NCBI RefSeq assembly: GCF_009746585.1
Contig: NZ_WRPO01000001.1
Location: forward strand, 186,001-250,000
DNA length: 64,000 bases
Source: Novosphingobium aquimarinum
GTDB lineage: Bacteria; Pseudomonadota; Alphaproteobacteria; Sphingomonadales; Sphingomonadaceae
Reading direction: 5' to 3'
A model generated the notes under the pieces. That model ran no database searches. It saw only the letters and a list, made by a program, of their open reading frames with translations, and was not told the origin of the DNA. Below, piece after piece: positions 10,026 through 18,848 of this stretch. Numbering within the stretch: the stretch's first letter is position 1; each line of letters begins with the position of its first letter. The position numbers were made by a program, and so were the translations under genes.

Positions 10026-10054
10026 ACCCCGGCCGGTCCAACCGGTCGGGGTTT
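10026..10054. terminator. Bidirectional terminator between thiolase and SH3 gene
   Basis: CCCCGGCCGGT and ACCGGTCGGGG form an 11-bp stem with one G-U pair and a short loop, followed by TTT. It sits between two convergent genes and can serve both. Confidence 0.75.
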
Positions 10055-10059
10055 GCGGA

Positions 10060-10536
10060 TCAGGGTTCGCCCGGCCCCCACAAGCGGTCTTGAGGCAGGA
10101 AGCCCTCGTGGCCCTCGACCTCGAACTCGCACCAGTCCGACTCGCAATCGCCGAGCGAACCGACGACGCCCGGCTCGATCCGCCACAGCAACGGCGAGCC
10201 CATGCTCGCACGGGCGTGCATTTCCGCAACTTCGCTGCCTGTGACCAGAGCCGTACGCTCGCGCGAGAGCAGCAGGTCGCGCATCCAGCCCTTCGTCCCG
10301 TCGGGATCCTCGATCAGCCGCCAGGGCCCTTCGCGGCGAACGACTTTCACCGGCAGCAGCTTGCGCTTGTAGACCCAGTCGATCGGGTAGCGTTCGGAAG
10401 GACCGACGCGCATGTTGGCCACATCCGCCGAGATCGATGCCCAGTAAGGCACGTCGTCGTCGGCGGCATGCACGCTCGCCACGGGCAAGAACAACGCCAG
10501 CAGACCGGACAGCAAGGACACGCGCATCGTATTCAT
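10060..10536 (-). CDS. Periplasmic bacterial SH3-domain protein
   Basis: 158 aa with a signal peptide ending near ASVHA (about residue 24). The mature protein has a bacterial SH3-like fold: YWASISADVANMRVGPSERY followed by KVVRREGPWRLIEDPDGTKGW, the usual pattern of the SH3_3/SH3_4 families. A second, weaker SH3-like stretch (LLWRIEPGVVGSLGDCESDW) follows with two cysteines. Such proteins usually bind cell-wall or protein ligands in the envelope; the specific role here is unknown. Confidence 0.85.
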   Translation of the reverse strand: MNTMRVSLLSGLLALFLPVASVHAADDDVPYWASISADVANMRVGPSERYPIDWVYKRKLLPVKVVRREGPWRLIEDPDGTKGWMRDLLLSRERTALVTGSEVAEMHARASMGSPLLWRIEPGVVGSLGDCESDWCEFEVEGHEGFLPQDRLWGPGEP

Positions 10537-10580
10537 GATCGGTTCGCATATCTCGGCTGGGCCTGTGACATCAAGCGATG

Positions 10581-10592
10581 TCCCGCGCGGGA
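10581..10592. promoter_or_regulatory. Perfect 12-bp palindrome in divergent spacer
   Basis: TCCCGCGCGGGA lies between the SH3 gene (minus) and the Amt-like gene (plus). It has no loop, so it suits a dimeric DNA-binding protein better than an RNA hairpin. The regulator is unknown. Confidence 0.35.
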
Positions 10593-10636
10593 TGGCCTGA
10601 TTGCCGTGGATGACCCGGTGTGGAAACGGCTTTTCA

Positions 10637-12016
10637 ATGGTTTGCGCCTATCGGCGGCAGATAGAGCCAACCGGAGAGGCCCGCTTCTTGCGCAACTTTC
10701 GTGACCTGACAGCCTTGGCGTGCCGCGCGAGATCCCAGCATTTGCTGCTGGGTACGATCGGCATGATCGTGCCTGGCGCGGCCCTGGCGCAGGACGGCAG
10801 CGCGGATGTGAGCAATGCCGGGGATACGGCCTGGGTGCTTGCCGCCAGCCTTATCGCCCTGTTCGCCTCGGTGCCGGGTATCGCCTTGTTTCACGCTGGC
10901 CGCAGCGCGAGCAAGAATGCCTTGTCCGTAGTGATGCAGACCGGCGCGATCGCTGCCGCGGTCTCGCTCGCCTGGATCGTGTCCGGCTACACGATCGCCT
11001 TCGGAGACGTCGGCAACGGCTGGATCGGCAGCGGCAATGCCTGGATGCTGATCACGCTCGGCAACGTGCGCGCCTTTACTGAAATTCCCGAATCGGCTTT
11101 CGCGTTCTATCAGATCGTTCTGGCTATGCTGGCCTCGGCCATCCTCGCCGGCGCCTGGGCCGATCGGGCCCGGTTCGGGTTCGCGGTCGTCGCCGCGACG
11201 TTCTGGAGCCTGACGGGGCTGGCCCCCGTCAGCCACTGGGTTCGGGGCAGTGGATGGATCTATCAGGCGGTGGGCACGGTCGATTACGCCGGCGGGCTCT
11301 CGGTCCTCTTCCCAACGGGGGTTTCGGCGCTCGTCTTCGCGGCCATCCTGGGCAAACCACGAGCCGAGCCCACTACAGCCATGCTGCCCTTCAGTTCCGC
11401 GCTCACCCTGCTCGGCGCGCTCATCGTGTGGACCGGGATGCTCGCGCTCGCAGGCGCGGCCGCCTTCATCGCCAACGACGATGCCGCTGCCGCGCTCATC
11501 TGCGCGCACGCCGCAGCTTGCGCCGGGGGGCTCGGCGCGCTGCTGGCCGATCGCCTGTCAGGTTCCAAGCCTTCGGCCAGCGGGTTCGCGCGAGGCGTAG
11601 TGTGTGGTCTGGCGGCCTCGTTCGCGGGCGCGCCCTATCTCTCGCCCGGCGCGGCGATCCTGATCGGCCTGCTGGCTGCGCTTGCCGGCCGGGGAGCAGC
11701 GGGTCTGCTGCGGCGGCGCCTGGCGATTCACGACACCCTCGACGTCTTCGCCATCTTCGCCGTTCCGGCCGCGACCGGCGCCCTGCTCGCTGCGATTTTC
11801 CAAAGCGAATCGCTGGGCGGCGTTGGCTACGACGAAGGCATGAACATGATTGCGCAACTCGTCGCGCAAGTGATCGCGCTTGGTGTCATCACCGCCTGGG
11901 CGACGGTCGTGACCGCGATCGTCGCCGTCGCGACCTCGCTGTTCTTCCAGATGCGAGTCGGCGAGGAAGCCGAAGCCAGTGGCCTCGACGTCGCCAGCCA
12001 TGGCGAGCACGCCTGA
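10637..12016 (+). CDS. Amt/Mep/Rh-family membrane protein lacking both pore histidines
   Basis: About 459 aa with roughly 11 membrane helices in the Amt pattern. Family stretches are NAGDTAWVLAASLIALFASV, VPGIALFHAGRSASKNALS, VDYAGG, ESLGGVGYDEG and a tail GLDVASHGEHA very like that of AmtB. Aligned by eye to E. coli AmtB, the twin pore histidines are replaced: H168 (VVHINA) by Leu (SVLFPT) and H318 (DVFGVHGV) by Phe (DVFAIFAV). W148 is Arg (HWVRGSG). It may therefore be an altered transporter, a sensor, or non-conducting. The start is uncertain: ATG 10637 is used here, while a TTG near 10711 would give a cleaner signal peptide ending ALA. No glnK is adjacent. Confidence 0.85.
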   Translation: MVCAYRRQIEPTGEARFLRNFRDLTALACRARSQHLLLGTIGMIVPGAALAQDGSADVSNAGDTAWVLAASLIALFASVPGIALFHAGRSASKNALSVVMQTGAIAAAVSLAWIVSGYTIAFGDVGNGWIGSGNAWMLITLGNVRAFTEIPESAFAFYQIVLAMLASAILAGAWADRARFGFAVVAATFWSLTGLAPVSHWVRGSGWIYQAVGTVDYAGGLSVLFPTGVSALVFAAILGKPRAEPTTAMLPFSSALTLLGALIVWTGMLALAGAAAFIANDDAAAALICAHAAACAGGLGALLADRLSGSKPSASGFARGVVCGLAASFAGAPYLSPGAAILIGLLAALAGRGAAGLLRRRLAIHDTLDVFAIFAVPAATGALLAAIFQSESLGGVGYDEGMNMIAQLVAQVIALGVITAWATVVTAIVAVATSLFFQMRVGEEAEASGLDVASHGEHA

Positions 12017-12037
12017 AGTCGTGCGGCCGGGGGGACG

Positions 12038-13462
12038 TCAGTCCCCGGTGAGGATCCTGTCCACCAGTTCCTTCACGGTCGGCGTGAATCCGTTCGAATA
12101 GAACGGATCCTGCTTGAACTTGTAGGCCGCGTGGCCGGCGAACATCAGGTTCTGGTCGATGTCCTCGCCATGAGCGATGTCCTGCAGCGTCTTCTGGATG
12201 CAGAAGCTGCGCGGATCAGCCAGGCGCCCGGTCGTATAGTCGTCGTGGTCCTTCCACGACGAGAAGCCGCAGTGGGACAGACAGCCCATGCAATCGGCCT
12301 GATCCTTGCGGATCATGTCGCGTTCGTCGGGCGTGACGAAAACGATCGTGTCGTCGGGCGTGCGCAGCCCTTCCGAGAAGCCTTCGGCAGCCCAGCACCT
12401 GGCGCGCTGGAGATCCTTTTCGGTCACCCAGAAATTCTTGCCGCGCACACCAACGTCGAGCCTGACGGTGTGTTCACCCGCATCGACTTTCGAATAGGGG
12501 ATCTGGCGATCCGAGCGCGCCTCGAGCGAACGCAGGAACGGATTTCGCACGGCGGAGGAATAAAATCCGGTCGGCGAGAAGCGATGCAAAAGAATGTCAC
12601 CGGGCTCGAGCTCGCGCAGGGCATCCTTCCACCCTTGCGGAATCGGGCTTTCGTGCGTGAGCAGCGGGCGTGTTCCGAACTGAAAAGCGATCGAGCCCAG
12701 TTCCGGATTGTCGATCCATTCGTCCCAGTCGCGCAAATACCAGACGCCGCCCGCCATGATGATCGGCACGCTATCGGAGATGCCTTCCTTGCGCATGACG
12801 TCCCGCAGCGCCTGAACCCTGGGGTAGGGATCTTCCGGCTTCAGCGGGTCCTCGGCATTGGACAAGCCGTTGTGACCACCCGCAAGCCAGGGGTCCTCGT
12901 AAACGACGGCCGCCAGCAGGTCCGGGACTTTGTGATAGGCCCGCTTCCACAAGGCGCGGAACGCGCGGCCCGAGCTCACGATCGGGAGATAATTGACGTT
13001 GAAGCGCGCCGCGATCTCGCTCAGCCGATAAGGCATGCCCGCGCCGCAGGTCACACCCGTGACGAGGCCGGGGGTCTGCTCGAGCACGCCTTCGAGCACG
13101 GCCTGCGCACCGCCCATTTCCCACAGCACGTTGATATTGATCGCGCCTTGGCCACCGGAAATCTCATGCGCCCGGCGCACCTGTTCCACCGCGCCGTCGA
13201 TGGCGTAGCGGACGAGCTGCTCGTGACGTTCCTTGCGGGTCAATTGCTCATAGACCTGCGGCACGATCTTGCCTTCGGCATCGTAGCTATCGGCGTTGAC
13301 CGCGCTGACGGTACCGATGCCGCCGGCAGCCGCCCATGCCCCGGAACTCGCGTGGTTGGTTGCGGAAACGCCCTTGCCGCCCTCGATCAGCGGCCAGACT
13401 TCGCGGCCGCCATATGTGATCGGACTGAGACCCTTAAAACCCATTTCACCTTTGTCTTTCAT
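12038..13462 (-). CDS. Nitronate monooxygenase-like flavoprotein
   Basis: About 474 aa, a TIM-barrel FMN enzyme of the 2-nitropropane dioxygenase family. Signatures are SGAWAAAGGIGTVSAVN near the N-terminus, VTCGAGMPY, VVYEDPWLAGGHNGLSNAEDP and PIIMAGGVWY. A C-terminal segment holds several cysteines (DCMGCLSHCGF), which could bind a metal or cluster. Members oxidise nitronates or act as flavin-dependent reductases; the substrate is unknown. The start may be ATG 13462 or the ATG at 13444 (MGFKGLSPITYGG), which fits the family better but lacks a well-placed ribosome site. Confidence 0.85.
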   Translation of the reverse strand: MKDKGEMGFKGLSPITYGGREVWPLIEGGKGVSATNHASSGAWAAAGGIGTVSAVNADSYDAEGKIVPQVYEQLTRKERHEQLVRYAIDGAVEQVRRAHEISGGQGAININVLWEMGGAQAVLEGVLEQTPGLVTGVTCGAGMPYRLSEIAARFNVNYLPIVSSGRAFRALWKRAYHKVPDLLAAVVYEDPWLAGGHNGLSNAEDPLKPEDPYPRVQALRDVMRKEGISDSVPIIMAGGVWYLRDWDEWIDNPELGSIAFQFGTRPLLTHESPIPQGWKDALRELEPGDILLHRFSPTGFYSSAVRNPFLRSLEARSDRQIPYSKVDAGEHTVRLDVGVRGKNFWVTEKDLQRARCWAAEGFSEGLRTPDDTIVFVTPDERDMIRKDQADCMGCLSHCGFSSWKDHDDYTTGRLADPRSFCIQKTLQDIAHGEDIDQNLMFAGHAAYKFKQDPFYSNGFTPTVKELVDRILTGD

Positions 13463-13499
13463 CCGGCGAGGCGTTGGAGCGCAATGTTTGCTCCCCCGC

Positions 13500-14192
13500 T
13501 CAGCCGGCTTCTTCACGTGTTTCTTCAGCCAGCCGACACGGCCTTATCGCATTCGGTGCCGGCCGCGGGCCGACTGCCTCGAACTGCGCGAAATAGCCTT
13601 GCAGTTCCGGCTTACGTTCAAACGCTGTCAAACGAAAGCCCACTGCCGCGAATTCGCAGAAAAGCAGATGCGGAGGAATGCCGTGCGCATCGGTGGCACG
13701 GTCGATATCGACCACGATCACGCGCCCGCCTTTCCGCAAGGCTGGGCGCATATGCCACAGGAACGCGTAGGGTTCGGCGACCTCATGATACATGTGGACA
13801 AGAAAGACGCGATCGAAGCTGTCGGCCGGAAGCTGCGGATCGTCGGGCTCGCCGTGCTTGATCGAGACGTTGTCGAGCCGCTCGCGTTCGACTCTCAATC
13901 CCAGATCGCGCACCGCATCGCCGTCGATGTCCTGCGCGAGCACCCTGCCCTTCCTGCCGACGCGCTGCGCTAGCCGAACCGTGTAATAGCCCTCGCCCGC
14001 GCCGATATCGGCCACCGTCATGCCCGGTTCGATCCGCGCCAGATCCATGACGACTTGCGCTTCGTTGACGCTGTCGCGCTGATCCTCGGTCGAAAAGCGG
14101 TTGGCGCCCAGTCCCGATACCGGGCGATCGGCGCTGGGGAAATTCTCCCCCACCTGGCCCCCGCCCCGACACGCGCAGAGCGCAACAAGCAA
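13500..14192 (-). CDS. SAM-dependent methyltransferase, probable lipoprotein
   Basis: About 230 aa from a TTG at 14192. Class I methyltransferase motifs are VADIGAGEGYYTVRLAQRVG (motif I), LAQDID (motif II) and FDRVFLVHMYHEV (motif IV region). The extreme N-terminus reads LLVALCACRGGG, the end of a lipoprotein signal with lipidation at a Cys. In-frame codons further upstream continue a convincing signal (RRRHAKVRQLALLIGG) but contain no ATG, GTG or TTG, so the true start is unclear. It lies just downstream of prfB. Substrate unknown. Confidence 0.75.
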   Translation of the reverse strand: MLVALCACRGGGQVGENFPSADRPVSGLGANRFSTEDQRDSVNEAQVVMDLARIEPGMTVADIGAGEGYYTVRLAQRVGRKGRVLAQDIDGDAVRDLGLRVERERLDNVSIKHGEPDDPQLPADSFDRVFLVHMYHEVAEPYAFLWHMRPALRKGGRVIVVDIDRATDAHGIPPHLLFCEFAAVGFRLTAFERKPELQGYFAQFEAVGPRPAPNAIRPCRLAEETREEAG

Positions 14193-14266
14193 GGCGCTGC
14201 CGCCGATGAGGAGCGCGAGCTGGCGAACCTTTGCGTGTCGCCGACGCGCATCGGATCGGATCAGGA

Positions 14267-15394
14267 TCAGTCGATGTCCTCCACTTCGACCGCTTCGCCC
14301 GTCACGCGCTGCGAGAGCGCTGCGGCCATGAACGGATCGAGCGCACCATCGAGAACGTCGCTCGGCGTCGGCGAGACGACGCCGGTGCGTAAGTCCTTCA
14401 CCTGCTGATAGGGCTGCAGCACGTAAGAGCGGATCTGGTGGCCCCAGCCTATGTCGGACTTGCTCGCGTGCTCGGCGCTCGCGGCTTCCTCGCGCTTGCG
14501 CATCTCTTCCTCGAACATGCGCGCCTTGAGCATGTTCATCGCGATTTCGCGGTTCTTATGCTGCGAACGATCGATCTGGCTGGCGGCGACGATCCCTGAT
14601 GGAATGTGCGTGATTCGCACCGCCGAATCGGTCGTGTTGACGTGCTGTCCGCCCGCGCCCGAAGCGCGATAGGTGTCGATCTTCAAGTCGGCCGGATTGA
14701 TGTCGATCTCGAAGGTATCGTCGATCACCGGATAGACCCAGACGCTCGAAAAGCTGGTGTGGCGCCGCGCCGAGCTGTCGTAGGGGCTGATGCGCACCAG
14801 CCGGTGCACGCCGCTTTCTGTCTTGGCATAGCCATAGGCGTTCTCGCCCTTGATCAGCAGCGTAGCGCTCTTGATCCCGGCGGCCTCGCCCGCGTGGTAA
14901 TCGACCAGTTCGACCTTGTAGCCGCGCCGTTCGGCCCAGCGCGTATACATGCGCTGCAGCATTTCGGCCCAGTCCTGACTCTCGGTCCCGCCGGCCCCGG
15001 CGTGGATTTCGAGGTAGGTATCGTAGCCGTCGGCATCGCCCGCGAGCAGTGCCTGCACTTTGTCCTCGTCCGCGCGATCCGCGAGCGCGGCGAGCGTCGC
15101 GAGCCCTTCGTCGACCGTCGCGTCGTCACCTTCGGCTTCCCCGAGTTCCACGAACTCGACCGCATCGGCCATTTCCTGCGAAATTTCCTTCACTGCGCCG
15201 ATCGAGCTTTCCAGCCGGCGCCGCTCGCGCATGACCGCCTGGGCATCCTTCGGATTGTCCCACAGCGTCGGGTCCTCGACGCGCGCGTTGAGTTCGTCGA
15301 GGCGCCGCAGCGCCCGGTCCCAGTCGAGAAACTTGCGCACCAGAGCCAACGCAGCCTCGATACGTTCGATATGGGCCTGCCCTTCGGCACGCAT
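14267..15394 (-). CDS. prfB: Peptide chain release factor 2
   Basis: Class I release factor for UAA and UGA stops, 375 aa in one uninterrupted frame. The programmed +1 frameshift known from E. coli prfB is therefore absent, as is usual in alphaproteobacteria. The peptidyl-hydrolysis motif [15 protein letters not shown] is present. The stop-reading tripeptide, SPF in E. coli, reads SPY here ([15 protein letters not shown]). The start [12 protein letters not shown] is the common N-terminus in this class. Confidence 0.97.
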   Translation of the reverse strand: MRAEGQAHIERIEAALALVRKFLDWDRALRRLDELNARVEDPTLWDNPKDAQAVMRERRRLESSIGAVKEISQEMADAVEFVELGEAEGDDATVDEGLATLAALADRADEDKVQALLAGDADGYDTYLEIHAGAGGTESQDWAEMLQRMYTRWAERRGYKVELVDYHAGEAAGIKSATLLIKGENAYGYAKTESGVHRLVRISPYDSSARRHTSFSSVWVYPVIDDTFEIDINPADLKIDTYRASGAGGQHVNTTDSAVRITHIPSGIVAASQIDRSQHKNREIAMNMLKARMFEEEMRKREEAASAEHASKSDIGWGHQIRSYVLQPYQQVKDLRTGVVSPTPSDVLDGALDPFMAAALSQRVTGEAVEVEDID

Positions 15395-15500
15395 GAAATC
15401 AGTACTCCTGTCCCAAAGACGGGCGGGATTAGCGGCAATGTGGGGAGAGGAAAAGGGCTCTTCCAGATCGGCAGCGGAAAGCCCGCTCAGAAGGCGCCAG

Positions 15501-16046
15501 CTATTTGCCGGACTTGAGCGCCTTGACTGCGGCCAGCGTCAGCTTGACGTGATCGCGATAGTCGAGCTCGGAATGGACGAACGTGATCTTCCCGTTGGGC
15601 GCGATGACATAGCTGGTCCGATCGGTCACCCCTGCAGGCTTTCCCTCGCGGCTGAGTGCCACATCGTAGGCCTTGATCGTCGCCGGCGTCGCGGTTGCGA
15701 CGGCAAACTTGTCGCGGCATTCTTCGCTGGAGAACTTGCGCAGCGTCGGCACGTCGTCAGCCGACATACCGACCACGCTCGCTCCATACTTGGCGAAATC
15801 GTCCGTGGCTTCGGCGAAAGCATGGGCCTCGAGCGTGCAGCCCTGCGTGAAGGCCTTGGGGTAGAAATACAGAACGACCGGTCCCTTGCGCAAAGCACTG
15901 CGCAGATTGAACGTCACCTCCTTACCCGCTTTTGCCCCCGTGGTGACGATCTGGGGGGCTTTCGCGCCCACCGGCAGGGCCGCCTGGGCCACGGCGGGAA
16001 GCATGAGCGCGCTGGCGAAAGCGATCGATTTCGTGAACATTTTCAT
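15501..16046 (-). CDS. Secreted peroxiredoxin (BCP/AhpC-TSA family)
   Basis: 181 aa with a signal peptide (cleavage near AVAQA, residue 22), placing it in the periplasm. The peroxidatic cysteine is C70 in FTQGCTLEA, and C110 (SSEECRDKF) is a candidate resolving Cys. It reduces hydrogen peroxide and organic peroxides by thiol chemistry. An exported bcp-like peroxiredoxin is less usual than the cytosolic form. It is flanked by prfB and a lipoyl-like gene on the same strand, with modest gaps. Confidence 0.9.
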   Translation of the reverse strand: MKMFTKSIAFASALMLPAVAQAALPVGAKAPQIVTTGAKAGKEVTFNLRSALRKGPVVLYFYPKAFTQGCTLEAHAFAEATDDFAKYGASVVGMSADDVPTLRKFSSEECRDKFAVATATPATIKAYDVALSREGKPAGVTDRTSYVIAPNGKITFVHSELDYRDHVKLTLAAVKALKSGK

Positions 16047-16095
16047 TCCCGCATTGTGGACCCCGGCCCCGGCTCTGTCCAGCCGCCTCTCGGGG

Positions 16096-16326
16096 CTACT
16101 CGATGTACCCGAGCACCGTGCCGACGTCGTATGTTTCGCCAGTCTGCGCGGTGATTTTCAACGTACCGGTAGCCGGCGCTACGACTTCGTCGGTCGACCT
16201 GTCCGCCTCTAGCGAAAACAGCGGCTGGCCTTCGGTGACCTGTTCACCGTCCCTTGCGAACCATTCGGCGACCTGCCCTTTGTGCATGGAAAAGCCGATC
16301 TTCGGGAGCAGGATTTCTACAGCCAT
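16096..16326 (-). CDS. Stand-alone lipoyl/biotinyl-like domain lacking the acceptor lysine
   Basis: 76 aa, one complete barrel-sandwich hybrid domain: MAVEILLPKIGFSMHKGQVA, EGQPLFSLEADRSTDEVVAP, then ATGTLKITAQTGE. In lipoyl domains the hairpin reads ETDKA, with the modified lysine at this turn; here it is EADRS, so arginine replaces it. The ribosome site AAGGAAG is good. It is divergent from the CitE-like lyase gene. It may be a non-modified interaction domain or use an unknown mechanism. Confidence 0.85.
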   Translation of the reverse strand: MAVEILLPKIGFSMHKGQVAEWFARDGEQVTEGQPLFSLEADRSTDEVVAPATGTLKITAQTGETYDVGTVLGYIE

Positions 16327-16467
16327 GGTTCTTCCTTGTTCTCGAGTCGTCCAATATGGCCGGGCTTGCCACCGCGAACTTTGAAATCATCCTCGACACG
16401 ATTGGTTCCGCAAAACGTGTGCTAGAGAAGGCTGGGAAACGGGCTCGCCTTTCGCTAGCAGGCGCGA

Positions 16468-17337
16468 ATGACCATCCCCGACAGACCACGGCGCAGCGCG
16501 CTCTTCCTGCCCGCCTCCAATGCGAAGGCCATGGCCAAAGCTCGCACGTTGCCATGCGACGTCGTGATCCTCGATCTGGAAGATGCCGTGGCGCCGGACG
16601 CCAAAGTCGAGGCGCGCGAAGCGGCCGTCGCCGCGGTGGCGGAAGGCTTCGGCGATCGCGAAGTGGTGATCCGGGCGAACGGCCTCGACTCACCGTGGGG
16701 CGAGGCGGACTTGCTCGCGATCGCCTCGTCCAAAGCGGACGCCGTCCTCGTTCCCAAGGTCAACGGTCCGGACGATATCGCGGCCTACGAGAAGATCCTG
16801 TGCGCGGCCCCGGCGGAACTGCAATTGTGGACGATGATCGAGACTTGCGCGTCGGTCGCGCGGCTCCCGGAAATCGCGGCCTGCGCCGAAGGCGGCCGCC
16901 TCTCGCTGTGGGTGATGGGCACCAACGATCTCGCCAAGGAGATGCGCGCGCAACTGACACCGTGCCGAACGCCGTTCCTGCCGTTCCTCTCGATGGCGGT
17001 TGCCGCCGCCCGCGCGGCGGGAATCGCCATTCTCGACGGGGTCTGCAACGAATTTCGCGAACTGGACGTGTTCCGCGCCGAGGCCGAGCAAGGGCTGATG
17101 TTCGGCTTCGACGGCAAGAGCCTGATCCACCCCGCCCAGATCGACCCGTGCAATGCCGTGTTCTCGCCATCCGAGGCCGACCTCGCCTGGGCCAACGCGG
17201 TGATCGAAGCGTTCGCGCTGCCCGAAAACCAGGGCAAAGGCGCGATCCGCGTCGAAGGAAAGATGGCGGAACTGCTGCACCTGGAGCAGGCAAAGCGGCT
17301 GGTCGCAGTGGCAGAGCGTATCAGCACGAAGGCTTAG
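16468..17337 (+). CDS. HpcH/HpaI-CitE family CoA-ester lyase
   Basis: 289 aa TIM-barrel lyase related to citrate lyase beta subunit, malyl-CoA lyase and citramalyl-CoA lyase. Motifs are RSALFLPASNAKAMAKA at the N-terminus, CDVVILDLEDAVAPDAK (Asp/Glu near the metal site), VPKVNGP, WTMIETCASV and GFDGKSLIHPAQI. It probably cleaves or forms a 3-hydroxy-acyl-CoA such as (S)-malyl- or citramalyl-CoA; the substrate cannot be read from sequence. No citrate lyase alpha or gamma genes are near. Divergent from the lipoyl-like gene over a 141-base spacer. Confidence 0.88.
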   Translation: MTIPDRPRRSALFLPASNAKAMAKARTLPCDVVILDLEDAVAPDAKVEAREAAVAAVAEGFGDREVVIRANGLDSPWGEADLLAIASSKADAVLVPKVNGPDDIAAYEKILCAAPAELQLWTMIETCASVARLPEIAACAEGGRLSLWVMGTNDLAKEMRAQLTPCRTPFLPFLSMAVAAARAAGIAILDGVCNEFRELDVFRAEAEQGLMFGFDGKSLIHPAQIDPCNAVFSPSEADLAWANAVIEAFALPENQGKGAIRVEGKMAELLHLEQAKRLVAVAERISTKA

Positions 17338-17421
17338 GGTGGCATCGGCGAAGTGCCGCGGAAGTCTACCATCGCTCTCTAGCTCGCGGGCATAACCCGG
17401 CCCCGCCCAATGCTGGATGCC

Positions 17422-18780
17422 CTACTCTTCGGTCGCGCCTTCGATCGGTGCGATCGTCCCCGGTTCGTTGGCGACCACCTTCAGCACCGCAGCCCAAGCA
17501 TCGACGTTTTGCTGGAGCGCGGCAGGATCCACCTTGTCGAGCGTGTCGTCAGGCGTATGGTGTAAGTCGAAATACTGCGTCCCGTCCTGGCCGAGATCGA
17601 CCAGCGCCAGCTTCTGCGCCTTGACCGTATCGCTGATGTCGGCGCCGCCGTGCGCCGGGCCCGATTGCGGCACGATGCCCATCGGCCAGACCGCAGCCTT
17701 GATCCTGTCGCCAAGCGCCTTGTTCGCATCGGCCAGCTTCAGGCGCAGTGCCCAGACGCGGTCGGCGCCGAAATCGCTTTCCATTGCCAGGGCATGGCGA
17801 TCCCCGGCATGGGCGTTGGCGTAGGCATTGCCGCCCGACGTTTGTGAGCCCATCTCCTCGTTACCGGCCCACAGCAGCCGCACCGTGCGCAGCAACCGAC
17901 CATCTTTGCTGGCCTGCAAGGCAGCGGCGGTGATGATCGCGCAGCCCGAGGCATCGTCGATCGCGCCGGTTCCCAGATCCCAGGAATCGAGATGGCAGGC
18001 AAGCAGGATCATCGGCAACGAAGGATCACGTCCGGGCAGATCGGCGATCACGTTGCCCGATGGAGCGTCGGGGTTGGGCCGGCCGGTCAGCGTCATGGCG
18101 ATCCGCATCGGCTGCCCGCGCCGAGCGATGCGCGCGATCAGGTCGGCGTCGGGGTTGGAGACCGCGCCCGAGGGAATCGGCTTCGCACCGTCGCTGAAAC
18201 TGGTCGCACCGGTATGCGGGTTGCGATGGAAGTCGGTTCCGACCGAGCGGATCACGACCCCCGCCGCGCCTTTGCGCGAGGCAATTGCCGGCCCTGCCCG
18301 CCGCACATCGCCGTAGATGCCGTAACCGCTGCCGTCCTGCGTCGGCTGCATCGCGTGATCGACGAAGGCGATCTTGCCTGCGAGCGAGCCCTCTGCCGCA
18401 GCGCGCAAGGCCGCCAGCGTCGGGAAATAGACCAGCTCGCCTTTCAGACCGCCCGCCGGGGTCGGGACCGAGCGTCCCAACGCCGTTATCGCCAGCGGCT
18501 GCGGATAAGGCGCGAGCAGTCGCGCCTCCTCCTCGCCGCGCGTCCAGGCCTCGGTGCGGAAAGGTTCGATTGCGACGTTCGCGAAGTTCAGCGCTTCCAG
18601 TTTCGCCTTCGCCCAGTCGCGGGCCCTCGCCTCGGCTTCGCTGCCGGCCAGGCGCGGGCCGATCTCCGTTGTCAGGCCTTCTACGATATCCCAGGCGACG
18701 CCGTCGCCTTCGATCGGAGCGGCCTGGGCGCTGCCGGCCGCGGAGGCCAGCAGCAGGGCGGGTATCAATGTGCGGATCAT
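17422..18780 (-). CDS. Secreted M28 family metallopeptidase
   Basis: 452 aa, with signal peptide MIRTLIPALLLASAAGSAQA. The two-zinc aminopeptidase residues are all visible: ACHLDSWDLG (His and Asp), GAIDDASG (bridging Asp), GNEEMGSQ (catalytic and metal Glu pair), ESDFGAD (Asp) and HHTPDD (His). A protease-associated-like segment precedes the catalytic domain. It probably removes N-terminal residues from peptides in the periplasm. An alternative start, ATG 18852, would overlap the VanZ-like stop (ATGA) and add 24 residues. Confidence 0.92.
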   Translation of the reverse strand: MIRTLIPALLLASAAGSAQAAPIEGDGVAWDIVEGLTTEIGPRLAGSEAEARARDWAKAKLEALNFANVAIEPFRTEAWTRGEEEARLLAPYPQPLAITALGRSVPTPAGGLKGELVYFPTLAALRAAAEGSLAGKIAFVDHAMQPTQDGSGYGIYGDVRRAGPAIASRKGAAGVVIRSVGTDFHRNPHTGATSFSDGAKPIPSGAVSNPDADLIARIARRGQPMRIAMTLTGRPNPDAPSGNVIADLPGRDPSLPMILLACHLDSWDLGTGAIDDASGCAIITAAALQASKDGRLLRTVRLLWAGNEEMGSQTSGGNAYANAHAGDRHALAMESDFGADRVWALRLKLADANKALGDRIKAAVWPMGIVPQSGPAHGGADISDTVKAQKLALVDLGQDGTQYFDLHHTPDDTLDKVDPAALQQNVDAWAAVLKVVANEPGTIAPIEGATEE

Positions 18781-18848
18781 GGCCGCTGTCGTATCGCCTG
18801 CCGGCGACCTTGCCAACGGCGACTTGGCCAATAAGGACTGGGTGGCGC

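Noticed and set aside
14267..15394. Possible programmed frameshift in prfB
   Set aside because: The gene is one continuous frame from MRAEGQ to the stop, with no internal UGA.
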